Shown here: positions 17,014 to 23,929 of the stretch, one piece after another
Layout of the letters: each line of letters starts with the position of its first letter
Numbering within the stretch: the first letter of the stretch is position 1
Assembly (NCBI RefSeq): GCF_014650035.1
Contig: NZ_BMUE01000011.1
Location: 62,001-126,000, forward strand
DNA: 64,000 nucleotides
Reading direction: 5' to 3'
Origin: Streptomyces lucensis JCM 4490
GTDB lineage: Bacteria; Actinomycetota; Actinomycetes; Streptomycetales; Streptomycetaceae
Notes under the pieces: model-generated
Database searches by the model: none
Seen by the model: only the letters and a program-made list of their open reading frames with translations
Told to the model about the DNA's origin: nothing
Translations under genes and position numbers: made by a program

Positions 17014-17580
17014 CTACGGATCAGAAGGTTCTCGAACCGGCCGCCAAGGCGGAGGCCATGGAGCCTCCTGCACGGTCCCCAGCTCGGATATCTGCAGGCT
17101 CCGCCGAGCGCAATCATGGAACTCAGCCCGCGCAGCCCGGTAGCCACTGAATGCCTCTGCCCAAGAGGGCGGGTTGCCGGCCAGCTGCCCACGCGCAAGC
17201 CACTCAAGGTGCCAGACGCACCTGTTGAGCCTCTGCACCGCTACCGCGGTCTCGGCGTTGGCTAGGAGACTCAAGGCCTCAACTGAGGCCGCTCGCCGAC
17301 CTTCTGCTGTCGCCGCCTGCTCCAGTTCCGCATCTGTCGGCTGAAGGGGTGCCGGGTGATCAACAAGACCGCGGTAGGCAGCAAGCCGCTGGTACCGAGT
17401 GGCGCACTCCTTCACGGCATGGCTGTACTCGCTGTACGCCTGGAGGAGATGGCCGTCCCAACGGGTCTCCTGCTGCCTGCGCCAACGGCTTCGCTCGGTG
17501 AGTGCCCCAACGAGGTAGGACATCAGGCCACCGACGACAACTCCCAACAGCGTCGGTAATTGTCCAACGATCCCACTCAC
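17014..17580 (-). CDS. Membrane-anchored hypothetical protein with a TTA codon
   Basis: 188 residues from GTG 17580, which follows GGGGGCAAT. One N-terminal membrane segment (residues 8-27, LPTLLGVVVGGLMSYLVGAL) precedes a helical soluble part (ERSRWRRQQETRWDGHLLQAYSEYSHAVK...) rich in Arg, Ala and Gln. The layout (short exterior N-terminus, one TM helix, ERxRWRRQ, long helices) is common in actinobacterial orphan proteins near mobile elements. Codon 8 is TTA (17557-17559), so translation may depend on the bldA tRNA and hence on development. A diverged leader repeat (copy B) lies upstream. The next gene upstream (17847-18569) has the same topology. Function is unknown; a partner or toxin/defence role is only a possibility. 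Confidence 0.6.
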   Translation of the reverse strand: MSGIVGQLPTLLGVVVGGLMSYLVGALTERSRWRRQQETRWDGHLLQAYSEYSHAVKECATRYQRLAAYRGLVDHPAPLQPTDAELEQAATAEGRRAASVEALSLLANAETAVAVQRLNRCVWHLEWLARGQLAGNPPSWAEAFSGYRAARAEFHDCARRSLQISELGTVQEAPWPPPWRPVREPSDP

Positions 17581-17707
17581 ATTGCCCCCAGCCCTGTGAC
17601 GTCTCAGGGATACATACCCCCTGGAACTACCACTGCCAGGCCTGGGCCCGAATCCAACTTGGCCGTTCACCGATGGACGGCGTGTGCGCACCACAAGCGC
17701 AGTCGTC

Positions 17708-17841
17708 GTCACGGGCCGGTCGTCGCGGCTTGCGGTGGTCGACGACAAACCCGATGGCGTGGTTGATGCCGTGGGGGAGAAGCGAGGCACACACGTGCCT
17801 GTTAAGTCGGCGCACCCGCCGTCGTGGCCGGCTGTCGTCGG
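17708..17841. repeat. Cassette leader repeat, copy B
   Basis: 134 bp matching copy A, placed between the stop of the upstream membrane protein gene (17847) and the start of the downstream one (17580), 128 bp before that start. Read on the minus strand it would be transcribed as part of the 5' leader. Confidence 0.65.
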
Positions 17842-17846
17842 CAGTC

Positions 17847-18569
17847 CTAGAGCTCCGAACTCCAGCGCGCTCGCAGTGATGCACCACCGGCCAGGCTGTC
17901 GTCGAGGAACCCAGACAACTCGTGGAGAGCGTCCAGCACGCGTTGGAGGTTGAGGCGACGCTCGCCTTGTGCGATGGCGAGATGGAACCAGATGAGAGGG
18001 TCTGCCCACACCCTCCGATCCGGTTGCGAGAGGAGTTCGCAGAATTCTCTGTAACTCCGGAGCCGTCCTTCAGGTTCGAGGATGACGTCAGTGCCGATGC
18101 TGGACTGTGTCGCGTAGTAGACGTCACAGGCGGCGAAGGCTACCTGGACCTTCAGTATCAGGGCGGTCAGTTTCGTGTCGTCCTGCCCAGGCAAGCGAAG
18201 GAACGGTATGTCGAGTCGTGTACGCGTCATCTGGGCGAAGAGGCATGCAACCATCCAGACACTGGAGACCAGCGCGACGCCCCTCCCGGCGAACCAGGCG
18301 GGATCTTTGTCATCGATCTCACCGGGTTCGTTGAGCACCTGAGCGGGTTGGTAGCAGTCATGCCGATCGACGGAGGTCGCGTAGAGGGAAAGCCGGTGGT
18401 GCGCCTCAGCAGCGTGCCATCTGAGGGGGTTGAGGTACGACGTGTTGTGGGCCTCGCGTTGAGTGCGCCTGTTGTCTCGCCGTTGCTGTTGGCTGGTCAT
18501 CCATACGAGACTCGTTGAGATAACGCCCGAGGTTAAGGCCGATACCAGCGTTACCAAGAGAGTATTCAC
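17847..18569 (-). CDS. Membrane-anchored hypothetical protein
   Basis: 240 residues from GTG 18569 with AAGGAG about 8 bases upstream. Residues 2-24 form an N-terminal membrane helix (TLLVTLVSALTSGVISTSLVW), followed by a basic stretch QQQRRDNRRTQREAH and a soluble helical domain with many aromatic and Leu residues (WFAGRGVALVSSVWMVACLF; DVYYATQSSIGTDVI; ADPLIWFHLAIAQGERRLNL). No catalytic motif is apparent. Topology, size range and neighbourhood mirror the next minus-strand gene, and both are preceded by copies of a diverged repeat. I do not recognise the family. Confidence 0.6.
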   Translation of the reverse strand: MNTLLVTLVSALTSGVISTSLVWMTSQQQRRDNRRTQREAHNTSYLNPLRWHAAEAHHRLSLYATSVDRHDCYQPAQVLNEPGEIDDKDPAWFAGRGVALVSSVWMVACLFAQMTRTRLDIPFLRLPGQDDTKLTALILKVQVAFAACDVYYATQSSIGTDVILEPEGRLRSYREFCELLSQPDRRVWADPLIWFHLAIAQGERRLNLQRVLDALHELSGFLDDSLAGGASLRARWSSEL

Positions 18570-18634
18570 GCAGCTGTCTCCTTCGCACGGCCCATGTAGC
18601 GAAGAGCCTCCTGGAAGCGTCTGCCGAGACGGCA

Positions 18635-18675
18635 GCGGCAGCGTGGCTGAGTCCGGTGGGGGTACAGCGAGGCCC
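18635..18675. repeat. Cassette leader repeat, copy C (partial)
   Basis: GCAGCGTGGCTGAGTCCGGT then GGGGGTACAGCGAGGCC matches the middle of copy A closely (GCAGCGTGGCTGAGCCCGGT then AAAGGTACAGCGAGCC). It lies about 66 bp upstream of the start of the 240-residue membrane protein, in the same relation as copy B to its gene. Confidence 0.6.
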
Positions 18676-18712
18676 CGGATGCCGGCCCGTGGTGGCGTGC
18701 GCGGGTGTCTTC

Positions 18713-18830
18713 AGTGGCTGCGTTCACGAGAACGGACATCAGATGTCCACCACTTCGAGAGGCATCCGGGAATCTCCCCCGGCAGGCGCCTCTACCAAGA
18801 TCCACCAGCCCTTGCCGCCGCTCATCCCGG
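18713..18830 (-). pseudogene. Decayed coding fragment, inverted copy of 18910-19104
   Basis: The minus strand reads MSGGKGWWILVEAPAGG, then MPLEVVDI, a stop, CPFS, a stop and TQPL. The second part parallels PPEVVDIRAPFSWTQPLQ encoded on the plus strand at 19035-19085. The DNA inverted repeat (about 18713-18757 against 19037-19081) matches at about 36 of 44 positions by eye. Two stop codons interrupt this copy. Confidence 0.5.
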
Positions 18831-18909
18831 CTGCCTCTGGTTGACTGTCGGCAGCGCCGTGAAGGCTGTCGGCCGAGCGGGGAAGCGGTAGCCACCACGG
18901 TGGAGTTGA

Positions 18910-19104
18910 TCTCGCTCGGCGGACCCGACGGCGAATCTGCGCTTGTCGCCCAGAACAACGTTCACCCTGGTAACGGTCGCAGATTCAGCCCTGAAAGTCA
19001 GCAGCGGACTCGACCAGCCGCCAGACGGAGTGCCTCCCGAAGTGGTGGACATCCGCGCCCCGTTCTCGTGGACCCAGCCACTTCAGGACTCGCCGCAGGC
19101 GTGA
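18910..19104 (+). pseudogene. C-terminal coding fragment without a start
   Basis: An open frame of 64 codons reads ADPTANLRLSPRTTFTLV, then VSSGLDQPPDGVPPEVVDIR, then APFSWTQPLQDSPQA and TGA at 19102. It looks like the end of a real protein (beta-rich, ending PPEVVDIR.PFSW), but I see no start codon or ribosome site. It has a decayed inverted copy at 18713-18830. It overlaps the 3' end of the convergent DUF5959 gene by 22 bp. Confidence 0.45.
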
Positions 19105-19493
19105 CGTAGACGCTGAAGGTTCGCCTCGTGCTCATCGATCCAGTCAGCCGTCGGCTCGAGTCCCAGAGCCACCGTCAACCTGTCCGGGTCGTGGACCGAG
19201 ATGGAGAGCCAGCCGGTCTCGTGCGGGTGGAAGTACAGCTCCAGGCCTCGGCTGCCGTGCGGCCAGCTGGCGTCTCGACCAGCGCTGAGGCCTCTGAGCG
19301 CTTCCTCCCACTCGTCGAGATGATCAAGCCAGATGTTGGTCTGCAAGCGGGCGTCCACGAAGTCCGTGGTCACCAGGCACTCGGCTCGCACCTGGGCGCG
19401 TCGAGCCTCGTGGCGCTCAATCGTGCGCAGGACGAGGGAGACGTTTCGCCCGTCGGACAGATGTATCAAGTCAACGGGGACCCATTCGTCCAC
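19083..19493 (-). CDS. DUF5959 family protein
   Basis: 136 residues. VDLIHLSDGRNVSLVLRTI at the N-terminus, ECLVTTDFVDARLQTNIWL, LDEWEEALRGLSAGRDASWP and a C-terminal DRLTVALGLEPTADWIDEHE match the DUF5959 pattern: a short beta-rich domain common in Streptomyces, often near defence or orphan genes. Function is unknown. The start is taken as GTG 19493 because GAAGGGGAG is well spaced; GTG 19499 is an alternative. It is convergent with a coding fragment at 18910-19104. Confidence 0.75.
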   Translation of the reverse strand: MDEWVPVDLIHLSDGRNVSLVLRTIERHEARRAQVRAECLVTTDFVDARLQTNIWLDHLDEWEEALRGLSAGRDASWPHGSRGLELYFHPHETGWLSISVHDPDRLTVALGLEPTADWIDEHEANLQRLRHACGES

Positions 19494-19700
19494 TCGCACT
19501 CCCCTTCGCCGGTCGTGTGTACAGAGCTCGTGTGCACGATACGACCTCGAACGCCCCGCCCACGGCGTAGTGATCGACTCACGCGGTCCGCGGCGACCGT
19601 CTCGGGTCTCGTCCGGAACCTGAGTATCAGCATCAATGTCAGTGCCCCCTCCTAAGGTGGCCAGCGATCTTGCGGATGTCACACCGGGAGGAGCGGAACG

Positions 19701-20177
19701 ATGGGCGCCAGTGGATGGGAGTACGTCACCCCGTACGAAGGGACCGTCGAGAAGTCCCTGGAGGTCCTGCACGCGCGGGTCTTCCAAGAGCTCTACGGCG
19801 ACGACGCCACCTACCGGAATCTCGAGGAGCTGTGGCAGGACGAGGAGTTCATGGGCGAGGAGGGGACCCACTCGATCCTGGACATCGATCGCGTCGTCCA
19901 CACACCCGCCGCTCCCTCGAGCCACAACGTCGCGGACTACGGGACGCTGCGCCCGCTGGCACATGAGCGCGTCGTGCACCATTTCGGCACCGATCGCCCA
20001 ACGCCCGCCCGGTTCGAGGAGGTTCTCGCCCAAGCCCAGACAGCCATCGGGACCCCGTTCGACCGTCCGGAAACGCTCCTTGACGAGTGCCGCATGCGGT
20101 GGACCGGGGTGTACGTCGTGCTCTACACCGGCGATGAGCCCACCCACTTGGGGATCTTCGGGTTCTCCGGCGACTGA
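19701..20177 (+). CDS. Conserved hypothetical protein
   Basis: 158 residues from ATG 19701 with GGGAGGAGCGG just upstream. It is acidic and soluble, without signal or TM segments. Recognisable blocks are EYVTPYEGTVEKSLEVLHARVF, GTHSILDIDRVV, YGTLRPLAHERVVHHFGTDRP and RWTGVYVVLYTGDEPTHLGIFGFSGD. I recall such proteins as widespread in Streptomyces without an assigned function. It ends 21 bp before the convergent sensor gene. It may be the right edge of the accessory island. Confidence 0.7.
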   Translation: MGASGWEYVTPYEGTVEKSLEVLHARVFQELYGDDATYRNLEELWQDEEFMGEEGTHSILDIDRVVHTPAAPSSHNVADYGTLRPLAHERVVHHFGTDRPTPARFEEVLAQAQTAIGTPFDRPETLLDECRMRWTGVYVVLYTGDEPTHLGIFGFSGD

Positions 20178-20198
20178 GCCGTGCCCGGGGAGGCTGCG

Positions 20199-21644
20199 CT
20201 AGCCGTCGTACGGAACCCAGGCACGCACGCCCGCGCTGTTCGTGCCGTACCAGTAGCGCGGCATTCCCTTGATGCTGGTGGTGTGGAACGGGCGGCCGTG
20301 GTCGTCGATGCGGATCGTGCCGGTGCGGCCCTGGGAGGACCAGTCGAGTTCGAGGTACCAGCGGGCGTCGTAGGCCTGGGTGGTCGCGTCGACGAGCAGG
20401 ACCTCCGGGTCCTCGGCGGAGACCCGGTACGGGAAGTGCGCCGCCGGGATGGTGTGTTCGACGTCCGCGCCGTCCTTCGGGCGGGCGGTGGGGCGGTCCA
20501 CGTCGAGGTTCACGGTGAAGCGGCCGGGCGTCATGTCGCCGCCGCAGCCCTGGTCCATGGCGTACGCGCGCCCGGCGGCCGGGTTGCCGCGGCTGACGAC
20601 TCGGACGCGGAGCGCCTCCAGGACCACGGCGGTGGACGACCGCCCCTGCACCGAGATCTGCACCATCGTCTGCCGCCCGTGCGCCGCGCCCTGCGTCGCT
20701 GCCCACGCCGCGGCGTCCTGCTGCACCGGCGGCGGAGGCACCTGTGCGGGCGACTTGTCGATGACGTAGTCGTGGCCGCAGCCCTGGTCCCAGACCTGGG
20801 AGTCTGCGCTCCAGATGAGGGGCAGGCCGGTGGCCGGTTTCGCGGACGGGGCCGACCCGGCGCCCGTGGGGGACGGGGTGGAGGTCTTCCGCCGGGGACC
20901 GGGTGTCTTGGAGCTCCGGGAGGGTGAGGGGGATGCGGTGGCCGACGGTTGCGCCGAGCGGCCGGGTGAGCCGAGGGCGGTCGTCCGCGGGCCCGCGGTG
21001 CGGGAGGCGTCCGGTTCGGAGGGGTGGTCGTCCGACAGGGCGGACGTGCTGCCCAGGGCGGCGAGCAACGCGCAGGTGACGGCGGTGGGCGCCAGGACCC
21101 GCTTGCGGCGGTACCAGGGGCGGGGAGCGGGGGAGGGGGCGAGCCGAATCGGCTCCCGTTCGTCCTCCGGTGCGGGGTCGTGCGGGCCCCTGTCGTCCGG
21201 TGCGGGGTCGTGCGGGGCCGCATCGTTCGGAGCGGTCCCGTGCGCGGCGGTCCCGTGCGGGGCGGCGTCACCCGGGGTGCCGTCCCCCGGGCTCCCCGCG
21301 GGGCCGCTCTTCTCGGTGAGAGACCCGTCCGCCTCCGCCTCCGCCGCCTCCGCCGCCACCGCCGCCTCCGCCGGACCGGCCGTACGGGTCCGCTGCCGGG
21401 CCGCCAACGCCGCCAGCCACAGCCGGTGCAGTTCCAGCCGCTCCGCCGGTGTCGCCTCGCAGAAGGCCGCCAGCCGTTCCACGGGCGCGAAGTCCTGCGG
21501 CACCGCCTCGCCGGCGCAGTACCGGTGCAGCGTCGAGGTGTTCATGTTGAGGCGGCGGGCCAGGGAGCCGTAGCTCCGGTCCGTGCGGTCCTTCAGCCGG
21601 CGCAGCAGCGCCGCGAACTCCTCGACATCGTCCTGAGTCGACAC
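20199..21644 (-). CDS. Helix-turn-helix protein with one transmembrane segment and an extracellular domain
   Basis: 481 residues from GTG 21644 (after GGGGGAAC). Residues 8-70 are a Cro/XRE-type helix-turn-helix of the Streptomyces kind (FAALLRRLKDRTDRSYGSLA then RLNMNTSTLHRYCAGEAVP). A low-complexity His/Pro/Asp/Ala linker (about 110-165, PHGTAAHGTAPNDAAPHDP) is followed by one TM helix near 185-200 (VLAPTAVTCALLAALGS), a Ser/Pro/Thr-rich extracellular stalk and a C-terminal domain of about 200 residues with Cys pairs (DQGCGHDYVID; MDQGCGGDMTPG) and YWYGTNSAGVRAWVPYDG. The architecture suggests a one-component transmembrane sensor that links an external signal to DNA; that is inferred. Confidence 0.8.
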   Translation of the reverse strand: MSTQDDVEEFAALLRRLKDRTDRSYGSLARRLNMNTSTLHRYCAGEAVPQDFAPVERLAAFCEATPAERLELHRLWLAALAARQRTRTAGPAEAAVAAEAAEAEADGSLTEKSGPAGSPGDGTPGDAAPHGTAAHGTAPNDAAPHDPAPDDRGPHDPAPEDEREPIRLAPSPAPRPWYRRKRVLAPTAVTCALLAALGSTSALSDDHPSEPDASRTAGPRTTALGSPGRSAQPSATASPSPSRSSKTPGPRRKTSTPSPTGAGSAPSAKPATGLPLIWSADSQVWDQGCGHDYVIDKSPAQVPPPPVQQDAAAWAATQGAAHGRQTMVQISVQGRSSTAVVLEALRVRVVSRGNPAAGRAYAMDQGCGGDMTPGRFTVNLDVDRPTARPKDGADVEHTIPAAHFPYRVSAEDPEVLLVDATTQAYDARWYLELDWSSQGRTGTIRIDDHGRPFHTTSIKGMPRYWYGTNSAGVRAWVPYDG

Positions 21645-21915
21645 CGTTCCCCCGTCGTCCACCGCGAATCCGTATCCCAGGCGCTCATATACCTGCACGT
21701 CAGATGGGCTGGGATGGTTCCACCATCGCCAACCGGGCGGCAGCCGTTGCGCCCGGCTCCGGTGACCGCCGATGCTCTAGGTGTCGCACCGACCAGGACC
21801 GGAACCTCCAACCGGCGTCGGGCGGCGTCCGACACGTGTGCACCGCGCTCACGCAGTGCTCACCGCGTCCACCGCACGCATCGTATTCACCGCACTCGTT
21901 CACGGGGGGACACCC

Positions 21916-22527
21916 ATGCCCAAGCACGCCCGAGCAGGCGCGCTCCTCGCAGTCGCCGTCACGGGTCTGACCGTGGCGCTCGCCGGGCCGGCCGGCGCCG
22001 CCGCGAAGACGCCCGGCTTCCTCGCGGCCGGGGACCTGCCGCCGCATCCCGCCTCGGCCTGGACGGCCGGCAAGGTAACCGCCGGGGTGCCGGGGGAGAC
22101 GGCCGGGGACGCCTGTCTCCGGGCGCTGCCGGGCCACAAGCCGGCCTGGCACCGCGACTTCCGCACCGACCTCGACACGAACGCCCGGCAGATCACGCTG
22201 GTCCTGCGCGACACCCGTTCGGCGAAGCAGCTGACCTCGCGGCTGGACAAGGACATCAAGTCCTGCGCGGCGCGCATCGAGCGGCAGCACCCGGACACCG
22301 AGGCCACCGGCAAGGACTACGGACAGCTGCCCGTCGAGGAGGGCGCCCACGTCTACGGCGTCCACACCGAGACCTCCCACGGGGCCGACGACGTCCGCCT
22401 GCTGTCGGTCGGCCGGGACGGGCGCACCGTCACGGTCGTGAACTGGGCGCAGCTCGGCGGCTTCGAGGGTGCCCCGGTGAAGGCCTTCAAGAAGACGACC
22501 ACCAAGGCCGTGAACAAGCTCCACTAG
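21916..22527 (+). CDS. Secreted hypothetical protein
   Basis: 203 residues with a signal peptide (residues 1-28, ending LAGPAGAAA). The mature part carries a Cys pair (GDACLRALPG, about residue 69, and KSCAARIERQ, about residue 115) likely to form a disulfide. The beta-alpha pattern (ITLVLRDTRSAKQLTSRLDKDI, then VRLLSVGRDGRTVTVVNWAQ) resembles the external sensor domain of PknH-type kinases and related Streptomyces secreted proteins. The start ATG 21916 follows GGGGGGACACCC. It is divergent from the HTH-TM sensor gene, whose start is about 270 bp away. Confidence 0.75.
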   Translation: MPKHARAGALLAVAVTGLTVALAGPAGAAAKTPGFLAAGDLPPHPASAWTAGKVTAGVPGETAGDACLRALPGHKPAWHRDFRTDLDTNARQITLVLRDTRSAKQLTSRLDKDIKSCAARIERQHPDTEATGKDYGQLPVEEGAHVYGVHTETSHGADDVRLLSVGRDGRTVTVVNWAQLGGFEGAPVKAFKKTTTKAVNKLH

Positions 22528-22656
22528 CGGGGCCGCTCGGGGCCGCCCTCCCGCCACGGGGGTCGGAAGGGCGGCCCGGCACCGGCCACCACGACAGCAC
22601 GACCCGATCGATCGACCACCCGATCACCCGATCACCCGAAAACAGGGGGAACAGAC

Positions 22657-23115
22657 ATGAACAGCAAGACCCGCATCGCCCTCACCGCCGGCGTCCTCGC
22701 CGTCGCCCTCGGCCTCGGCGCCGGTGTTCAGGCCTCCGCCGGGACCCCGCGCAGCGTCAGCGGCAAGCCGTCCGACAACATCACCCGCATCGCCGACTTC
22801 TACGGCGCCTACATCGACGCGGTGACCGACGAGGACAGCGGCAACCTCGGCACGGCCCTGCGCAGCCACTACCTCACCCCCGCCTTCCAGAGGGAACTGA
22901 ACGCCTGGGAGAAGAAGAACCACGCCAACGGCGTCCTGCGCGCCCAGAACGTGCCGCTCGCCTGGAAGGTCACCGACAACGGCACCACCGACCACACCGA
23001 GGCCGTCATCACGCTCACCTGGGGGAAGTCCAGCACCACCAAGCTGGTCGTCGACATGACCCGCGGCAGCCACAAGATCTTCCACATCGGGGAGAAGGGC
23101 ATCGGCAGGAAGTGA
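22657..23115 (+). CDS. Small secreted hypothetical protein
   Basis: 152 residues with a clear signal peptide (residues 1-28, VLAVALGLGAGVQASAG). The mature part begins with a helix (DNITRIADFYGAYIDAVTDE), then LGTALRSHYLTPAFQRELNAW and two beta strands (TEAVITLTWGKSSTTKLVVD). This is the cystatin/NTF2-like layout of DUF3828-type secreted proteins. No Cys and no catalytic motif. The start follows AGGGGGAACAGAC. It lies downstream of another secreted gene on the same strand with a 130-bp gap that contains short GATCRCCC repeats. The gap to the terminator at 23204 holds nothing. Confidence 0.75.
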   Translation: MNSKTRIALTAGVLAVALGLGAGVQASAGTPRSVSGKPSDNITRIADFYGAYIDAVTDEDSGNLGTALRSHYLTPAFQRELNAWEKKNHANGVLRAQNVPLAWKVTDNGTTDHTEAVITLTWGKSSTTKLVVDMTRGSHKIFHIGEKGIGRK

Positions 23116-23203
23116 CGGCCGCCATGTGGCCGACTGCTGTCCCGCTCGGAAGAACCGGGCGACTGAGCATATGAGGAACAAGGTCGCTCGACAGCGGCCG
23201 TTC

Positions 23204-23241
23204 AAGGCCCCCACCTGCGGTTATCCGCGGGTGGGGGCCTT
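23204..23241 (+). terminator. Stem-loop terminator
   Basis: A perfect 12-bp stem AAGGCCCCCACC / GGTGGGGGCCTT around TGCGGTTATCCGCG (itself able to pair GCGG/CCGC). It closely resembles the terminator after gpmA (13661-13701) in size and loop. Confidence 0.85.
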
Positions 23242-23315
23242 CGCGCGGGCAGGTGCGGAGTGGATCTGTGCCCACGGCCACAGCGGACGGGGCGCGCGGA
23301 GGCGCATACTGAGCC

Positions 23316-23537
23316 ATGACCAAGCCTGCTGCGCCGAAGCGTCACCTGCCCACCAGCCCCTTCAAGGCCCCGGTCGCACCGGTTCCCAAGCACTTCGCCG
23401 TGGGTGACCAGGTCACGCACGACGTGTACGGCCTCGGCCGGGTGATCGGCATCGAGGACGGAGTCGCGGCGCTCGTCGATTTCGGCTCGGCGCAGATGCG
23501 GATCTTGAGCCCGTACGCCAAGATGACCAAGCTGTAG
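23316..23537 (+). CDS. Small conserved protein with a CarD/UvrD-like Tudor-type fold
   Basis: 73 residues from ATG 23316. The segment FAVGDQVTHDVYGLGRVIGI followed by EDGVAALVDFGSAQMRILSP matches the small beta-barrel seen in the RNA-polymerase-binding domain of CarD and at the C-terminus of UvrD/PcrA (xGxxVxHxxxGxGxV). The basic N-terminus (KPAAPKRHLPTSPFKAP) is disordered. An RNA-polymerase or nucleic-acid contact is plausible but unproven. A short downstream frame may be co-transcribed. Confidence 0.75.
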   Translation: MTKPAAPKRHLPTSPFKAPVAPVPKHFAVGDQVTHDVYGLGRVIGIEDGVAALVDFGSAQMRILSPYAKMTKL

Positions 23538-23542
23538 GACCG

Positions 23543-23788
23543 TTGTGCCCGGTCACGGCACACCCAGGCCCCCATGAGGGGCCTGCAACGAAAGAGAGTC
23601 CCCCCATCGATACGACGTCGCTGTTCTCCGCCCTGGAAGGGCAACCCCGCCGCTCCGCCGCGGCATCGCCGCCTCCGGCGACCAACCCCTTCCAGGCCCC
23701 CGACTTCGGGGACGACGAGACCTACCCCTTCGAGGACGCACAGGAGCCCGCCGCGGGCACACGTGCGGCACGGTCCAGGGCGGCCTAG
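23543..23788 (+). CDS. Small hypothetical protein with an uncertain start
   Basis: The frame from GTG 23543 gives 81 residues. The part that looks protein-like is PIDTTSLFSALEGQPRRSA through ATNPFQAPDFGDDETYPFED. A purine-rich AAAGAGAG sits just before codon ATC at 23606, where an ATG or GTG (giving M-D-T-T-S-L-F) would be expected. Either GTG 23543 is used, 5 bp after the preceding stop, or a rare ATC start is used, or the gene has lost its start. No known domain; Pro- and acid-rich. Function unknown. Confidence 0.4.
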   Translation: MCPVTAHPGPHEGPATKESPPIDTTSLFSALEGQPRRSAAASPPPATNPFQAPDFGDDETYPFEDAQEPAAGTRAARSRAA

Positions 23789-23880
23789 CCCCGGACCCAA
23801 CGCGGCTTGGCCACAATGCCGGTGACTTAGCCCCAGACCCAACGCGGCTCAGCCCCAGACCCCGACGCGGCCTGGTCCCG
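23787..23880. repeat. About 23-bp degenerate tandem repeat between convergent genes
   Basis: Three to four copies of TAGCCCCRGACCCAACGCGGCTY, with one separated by an insertion, lie between the end of the small hypothetical gene and the 3' end of the PAS-GAF-PP2C gene. Confidence 0.75.
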
Positions 23881-23929
23881 AGCCCAAGGCGGCCCGGCCT
23901 CACGCGCAGGAGTCGTGGCAGCGGCCGGT

